A DNA stretch of 64,000 bases, taken from Amblyornis subalaris. Lineage: Eukaryota > Chordata > Aves > Passeriformes > Ptilonorhynchidae. Location: assembly GCA_018881555.1 (NCBI GenBank), contig JACAXG010000107.1, positions 1,144,406-1,208,405 of the forward strand, read 5' to 3'. Below the pieces are notes generated by a model. That model made no database searches. It saw only the letters and a program-made list of their open reading frames with translations, and was not told the origin of the DNA. Of this stretch, positions 59,160 to 64,000 are shown one piece after another. A program made the translations under genes and the position numbers. How positions within the stretch are numbered: the first letter of the stretch is position 1; every line of letters begins with the position of its first letter.

Positions 59160-59541
59160 AATATGGCCTATGAGAAANGAATGAAGGAAATTAATAACCT
59201 GTTGTGGGAGCAGTAGTGGTCTTCAGATACAGAAATAACTGCTGCAGTGTGAAGGGGAGGAATCTATTCCTCAGGCCANTGCTGGAAAGGATTAGAAATG
59301 AGTTTCAATCAAAGAAAGACATTAGGGGATAAAAAACCTAAACAAACCCTCCTTTGAACTGTGAATAGGGAAACATTGAGCAGACTGTCTGGGACATTGT
59401 GATGACTCCATTTCTGGAAATCTATGAGAAGACCTTAAACAAGCATCTGTCAGCACTAATACATCTGCTGTTGGTGCCTCTTAGGGCAGGGGATGGATGA
59501 GATAGCCCCTGAGATCCCTCCCAACCATATGAGGCTATGAC
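59160..59541 (+). mobile_element. Ancient CR1, sense 3' end
   Basis: CCTATGAGAAA..AATGAAGG, CTTCAGATACAGAAATAACT, GAAAGACATTAGGGGATAAA, CATTTCTGGAAATCTATGAG, AACAAGCATCTGTCAGCACT, CAGGGGATGGATGAGATAGC and CCTGAGATCCCTCCCAACCA follow an old amniote CR1 3' end. The compared pattern is CTATGAGGAAAG, TTCAAGTACATAAA, GACATTAGG, GGAGATTTTTAAGA, GACAAACACCTGTCAG, GATGACCT, CCCTTCCAGTCC. It ends on GAGGCTATGACAC, matching the tail. Strongly diverged but collinear over 380 bases. Confidence 0.72.
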
Positions 59542-60539
59542 ACAGAAATGAATAATTCACTTTTTATATTTGCAGAGATGTGGAAATAAATAATAACTGA
59601 AAGTCTAATCTTAGCAAAACACAGAAGATGAGGAAAAACACATATAAATCATTGGTAATAAAATAATTTATACTGCATTGCAAAGGTGCTCAGCACCTAG
59701 GCAGTTAGGCAGCTTTTCATAATACCTCAGCTACAATTCAAATGTCAAGTGAAAACAGACTTGCCAAGTCTACCAGCCAACAATTTTGAGATTTTCTAGG
59801 TGAATTGCCATATGAATTTTGAAAAATAGAGCAAGTAAGGAGGAGAAATAGTCCCTTCTAACCTGTAAGGTGTCAGATCTTTGACTGAACATGATCCATC
59901 ATTGTGACAAAGACAATATTCGATTAATTTACAGTCAGTTTTATTGCTGAATGTACTTACTGCATAGTCTGTGCTGCAATTTAGCATAGCCAGGCACCCA
60001 CACACAGAGAAGAAATGGATATTTGAAGTATCTCTCCCCCAAAATAGCCCNTGTTAGTTACTAACATCAGTTTAATAATGCTAACTATTTACTCTGGGAG
60101 CNTGCACTTGAACAAAACAGGGGCTGCCTACAAGAGATAAAAAAACAGATTAAAAACATTTGTTTTAAAAAGGTTAAACTGCATATGAATAATTTATTCA
60201 GAATGCTCCATGTAATTAGCAATACAGGAATTATTTGGTCATAACTAAACCATTACTGTGCACTTTCTACATTAGCATAACAGCCTGTACTGCCGAGCTA
60301 TGAAAATGGTATAAGGACTCAGCAGCAGCAGCTGCTCAGATAACTGCTTTTGCACAAGCAGTTTTGGTGTTACTGAAACTATTTCGGCTCCATTAACAGC
60401 ACCAGGTGCCCTGCGTAAGAATATTATTTTTAATTGGTTTTAATGTTTCTTTCACTAAATGGTATCAGTTCGAACCCTGTCCTAAAGGGTTAGAACTACA
60501 ATACTTGTGCCTAAAGCTTCACAGTTACCTTTCTTGCAG
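59542..60539. other. Stretch with CNE-like AT motifs and a hairpin
   Basis: From 60170 it contains CATATGAATAATTTATTCAG, CATGTAATTAGCAATACAGG and CCATTAACAGC, the TAAT-rich style often seen in conserved non-coding elements. AACTGCTT at 60342 pairs with AAGCAGTT at 60356 across a six-base loop, next to a CAGCAGCAGCAGCTGCT run. No gene recognised. Confidence 0.3.
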
Positions 60540-60658
60540 TGATGCCTAAATAATGCATCTCTTTTGCTGTCTTATCCGCATTTATGTCAAGTTCTGAAGT
60601 GGTTTCAGTATGAAATACTCATCATTTATGTGGCTTTCGCTGTGGCACCCCTTTAGAG
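60540..60658 (+). other. Candidate non-coding or 5' exon
   Basis: An excellent acceptor (GTTACCTTTCTTGCAG, ending 60539) and an excellent donor (GAG|GTAAGTTTT, GT at 60659) enclose 119 bases. All full-length frames have stops. An ATG at 60610 starts a 16-codon frame that stays open to the donor (MKYSSFMWLSLWHPFR), so it could only be a first coding exon or non-coding. No partner found. Confidence 0.2.
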
Positions 60659-61517
60659 GTAAGTTTTGTTCTTTTATTCNCTTTCATTCAGTGTGTATGT
60701 GGGTGAAGGGGCTAACACAGACATTTGGCTTGTTTGAATTGCTCCCATCTGTGCTTCACAGAGTGTACAGAAGATCAGGGAGGTGAAGGAAGGGTAAGGA
60801 CAAAGTACTAGTCTGAAATCTTGGACAGAAATTTCTCAAGAAACAGCAAGTGGCAAAAACTGAACCAAAGTTCAAGACAAATTCTTCCTTAAACATTTTC
60901 AAATAAAGCTTCTAATTTCAGAAGCACAGACCTTTTTTCATTACTCAAATGTCACTGGATGATGCATACAGAAATTTCCAGATTTTTTTTTTCACCTCCA
61001 GCTTAGACTTCACCAAATTTGACTGAAGCTGTTTNTCTCAACACCACCAAAGCCCTTTGTCATTTGGGTGCCTATGATGGGGCCTCAGGGAGAGTTTTTC
61101 AGATTCTAAGTCTCAGATCTGTGGACAGACATCAATGCCTAACTCTGGGTCTTGTACTTCAAAGGAACCTTATCTGGTATAGTCTGCGGTTTGGAGATGC
61201 TGGAACGATGTCCAACAGGGCATTTAAAACTCTCTGTTTTGTGGTGGAGAGGTCTAGACACTAACATTGACCTGTTAAATCAGAGAGAAATCTGATTTAA
61301 AGGAGCATGTGGGTGAAAGGGGGAGGCAGGAAGGGAATGATGGGGTATAAAAACAAGTGAGATGTGCAGGGCAAAACCCAGCCAGCTGAGCACTGGAATT
61401 ATGGCTGCACACCAGCACAGGACAGGGAACATACAGACAGCATGGTTTTACTGTCTGACTGTGGTAAAGCTGCCTGCATGGCAAAGGCCAGTTTCTTAAC
61501 AGCTTCTCTGATTTTGT
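60659..61517. other. Gene-free stretch
   Basis: No gene or repeat family recognised. Open frames at 61019-61264 (plus) and 61544-61275 (minus) have no motifs. Confidence 0.4.
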
Positions 61518-61580
61518 TGTAGTGTGGCACAGAGGATTAGGCATTGGTATGAGATGCAGAAAAAAAATCCCCTTCCAAGT
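61518..61580 (+). mobile_element. tRNA-derived SINE head (MIR-like)
   Basis: GTAGTGTGGCACAGAGGATT followed by AGGCATTGGTATGAGATGCA and ATCCCCTTCCAAGTC resembles the head of the amniote MIR-like SINE (GTGGCACAGTGGTTAGGGCATTGG..GAGATG..GGAGACCC). The body is not recognisable. A CR1 begins 36 bases downstream. Confidence 0.4.
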
Positions 61581-61616
61581 CAGTCCAAACGGAGACCAAA
61601 ACCTGACTTTTCACCT

Positions 61617-61992
61617 TAGAATCATGGAACAGCCTGGGTTGGAAAGGACCTTAAAGATCGCCTTCTTCCAACTCCCCTGTCGTGGGCAGGGACCCCTTCC
61701 ACCAGACCAGGTTNCTCCAAGGCCCTTCCAACCTGACCTTGAACACTTTCAGGGATGGGGCAGCCACGGCTTCTCTGGGCAACCTGTGCCAGGTGCTAAT
61801 CACCAACACAGGGAAGATTTTTTTCCTAATATGTAATCTAAACCTACTCTCTTTCAGTCTGAGTCCATTCCCCCTTGTTCTGTCACTCCATGCTCTTGTC
61901 AGTAGTGCTTTTCCATCTTGCACGTACTCATCAGGTCACAATTTGGTCACTCTGAAGCCTTCTCTTCCCCAGGCTGAGCAATCTTCCCAGCC
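61617..61992 (-). mobile_element. CR1 LINE, 3'-end fragment (about 375 bp)
   Basis: TAGAATCATGGAACAGCCTG, GGTTGGAAAGGACCTTAAAG, GTCGTGGGCAGGGACCCCTT and GGCTTCTCTGGGCAACCTGT are followed by TTCCTAATATGTAATCTAAA, TCCATTCCCCCTTGTTCTGT and GAAGCCTTCTCTTCCCCAGG. It is collinear with CR1 apart from small indels. It covers only untranslated sequence. Confidence 0.95.
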
Positions 61993-64000
61993 ATTTAATC
62001 AAGATGTGATGACAAAAAAACAGGGAACTGTTGCCTATTAAGGTGCCATAAACTAAAAGTGTCCATATAGACACTTCTGAACAGCTGTGAACTGTGCTTT
62101 ACTCTTCCACTGTCTGCAAACTGAAAGACTTTGGTCCTTGTTGCTTGCTTTTTTTTCCACTCCTAAAACTTANCCAAGGAAAACTTAACAGGTACATCTC
62201 TGCAAAGATTTAGGATCAATTAGACTGCTCATTTTGCCAAATATTGTCAAAAAAATTCTAAATAAACTTATTTATGAGCTTCTTTGCTATCACCCATTAC
62301 TCACTGGCAAGAAAGCCTGAAGAGNGCTTTGCAAATATCTGAGTTTTGCTGTTTGCATGCTAAGCTGAAACCATGGATTCAATTTTCAGAAGTAATGAGT
62401 ACACAGGCCTGATGATTCCAGACGGTGGAAGAACTTTGTTGGTCTTTGAAAGTGCAGCATGTAATAACCCACAGAACATCCCAAAAAGAGGCACTGATGC
62501 ACATTGCTGAAATTGTCTTTGTTTCTCTCCTTCTTTCTAAAATTCATACCCATGCTGCTCCTCTTGAAGGGACGTGTATTGATGAGCCTAGGTTTGGAAA
62601 TGTAGAGAANTGCAGACAGCTATAATAAAGGAGGACCCAGGAAGACACAGCAGAGTTCTCCTTTGGTAAGCTGTGGTGTTATTGTGCATTGTATCGTGCT
62701 GTCAGCTTTACACTTCAGAACTGNGCATGACACCTCAACCACGCCCGCTAAACCAAATTTAAATAAAAATTCATATTACAGCAGTTCTGCTACCAGGAAA
62801 CCTCTATTAACCATGTCCAATTTTGCTCCAATGTACATCCCCCGTGCTTAAGTGTGTTGCAGTCTGTGTTATTTCCCTGTGTGTCTGTAGGCCTGCTAAG
62901 ATTTATAGCGTATAACCATTCAATTGACACCACATTGGGAAAGAAAGCTCTGCAAACACAATGAATGTACATGAAAATCTCCCCTGTAAGAAAGCAGAGG
63001 GAAATCCTTTTTGGAGTATATTGTACGTAAGGCAGAGGCTGATGCTGCTTGGAATGTTTCATGGGGTTTTTGAGAGCATCTAATTTCCCTGTGCTATTTA
63101 CAGCATCAATAAAAAATGTTCTTCATTTTACAAATAAAAAAATATCAGAGAACTAAGTTATATGTTTGAGATAGTGATGAATTCTGTAAGTTCAGTCCAT
63201 TTGGTACGTTCAGGGAGATGAAGCGAGAAAAAAAGCTTTAGGAGAAAAAGTCGTGTTCACAGACTCCTTGTAATCACCTCTTCAGATCATCTTAGTTTTT
63301 GGCTTGTGAGATACATAAATTTAATTTATTATGTGGGAAGGAGACTCTTGGAAAGAACTTTAGCCTCATTTGCTCCTTATGTTCACTCCTGTCTGGGCTC
63401 TTGAGCATTTTTCTGCCTCAAGGGAATTGTGTCACATACTGAGNAACCTGTTGAGTTTAGTGGGAATAAAAAGCACATTCATAGCCCTTTGCAAAATTAG
63501 ATTCATTACATTGGTTGCATCTGCATTAGAGATAGATTTCAGGGCTGTGTCATAAATATAATTGTGCACATGTATGTATCTCCCTCAAAATACCTCATTA
63601 TATCTCTCACCTCAATATACCTCAGCTGGAATGGCTTTCTGCCTTCTGTGTCAAAAAGAGGTTTCTTCAGATCATATATTCACTTTTACATGAATAAAAA
63701 TTATAAGAGTAGACTGTAGGGCATTACCAGATGTAGTCTGTGGTTAAAATGTTAGCTATTAAGTAATTTAAGAGTCCAGAAAAAAAAATAAATTCAACCC
63801 TTCCCGCTAAGTGTTCTGTATAAGAAAAATTAAAACTTGTCTAATAAAAGTCATATATGAGTGATGTTAAAAGTCTCTCTACTGAGAAGCTGATCAGAAA
63901 TACTAAGTGAAATCGTAATTTCTTCCACTTTCATTAGCTTGATTCTCCACCAGGATGTCCTCATACATTCAGCAACCTTTCTGCTGTACTTTGTCTAAGG
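61993..64000. other. Gene-free stretch to window end
   Basis: No gene recognised. At 63124-63175 CATTTTACAAATAAAAAAAT, ATCAGAGAACTAAGTTA is weakly similar to reverse-complement MIR (CATTTTACAGATGAGGAAACTGAGG..AAGT) but too short to call. Confidence 0.4.

Noticed and set aside
61522..62041. Open frames of 90-119 codons
   Set aside because: They run across the CR1 fragment and its edges and are by-products of that repeat.

Overview
The window reads as bird nuclear DNA, either intergenic or inside a very long intron. The main evidence is at least thirteen pieces of CR1 LINE, the dominant avian retrotransposon. Most show the typical 3' end (a short run of GGTTGGAAGGGACCTTAAAG on the reverse strand, or the ATGATTCTATGA-type octamer tail). 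No mammalian SINE or L1 is visible. The DNA is AT-rich and CpG-poor, and no open frame is longer than about 147 codons. I recognise no protein-coding gene, rRNA or tRNA, and nothing of bacterial type such as operons or CRISPR. Species and chromosome cannot be told from the sequence. || Layout. 1-66: edge of a 22-bp minisatellite. About 640-1570: a block that has kept its CpGs, overlapping a candidate exon. 6-8 kb: tandem duplications and an AT microsatellite. 8.5-11 kb: three CR1 pieces and two candidate exons. 11.7-12.3 kb: a second CpG-retaining block followed by a near-perfect palindrome. 18.0 kb: an old MIR-like SINE. 20.6-21.3 kb: the longest CR1 (about 700 bp). 22.5 kb: a clear MIR remnant. 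29.5-30.3 kb: an ancient CR1 and a standard CR1. 32.7-33.2 kb: a cluster of MIR/L2-tail pieces. 37.2-37.9 kb: a SINE tail and a CR1. 39-50 kb: a MIR piece, one CR1 and several exon-like segments. 51.1-51.7 kb: the best-preserved CR1, rich in undetermined bases, then a CpG cluster. 54.8 kb: an old repeat of alternating TTAAGCAT motifs. 58.9-59.5 kb: a CR1 piece beside an ancient CR1. 60.2-60.7 kb: a hairpin and an exon-like segment. 61.5-62.0 kb: a SINE head followed by a CR1. || The most informative signal is the number of very old repeats still readable (several MIR-like SINE pieces and two non-avian-type CR1 copies) next to two CpG-retaining blocks. I infer slow sequence turnover, as in a gene desert or long intron carrying regulatory elements. 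The exon-like segments rest only on splice-site quality and open frames. In 64 kb several such combinations arise by chance, so each has low confidence.
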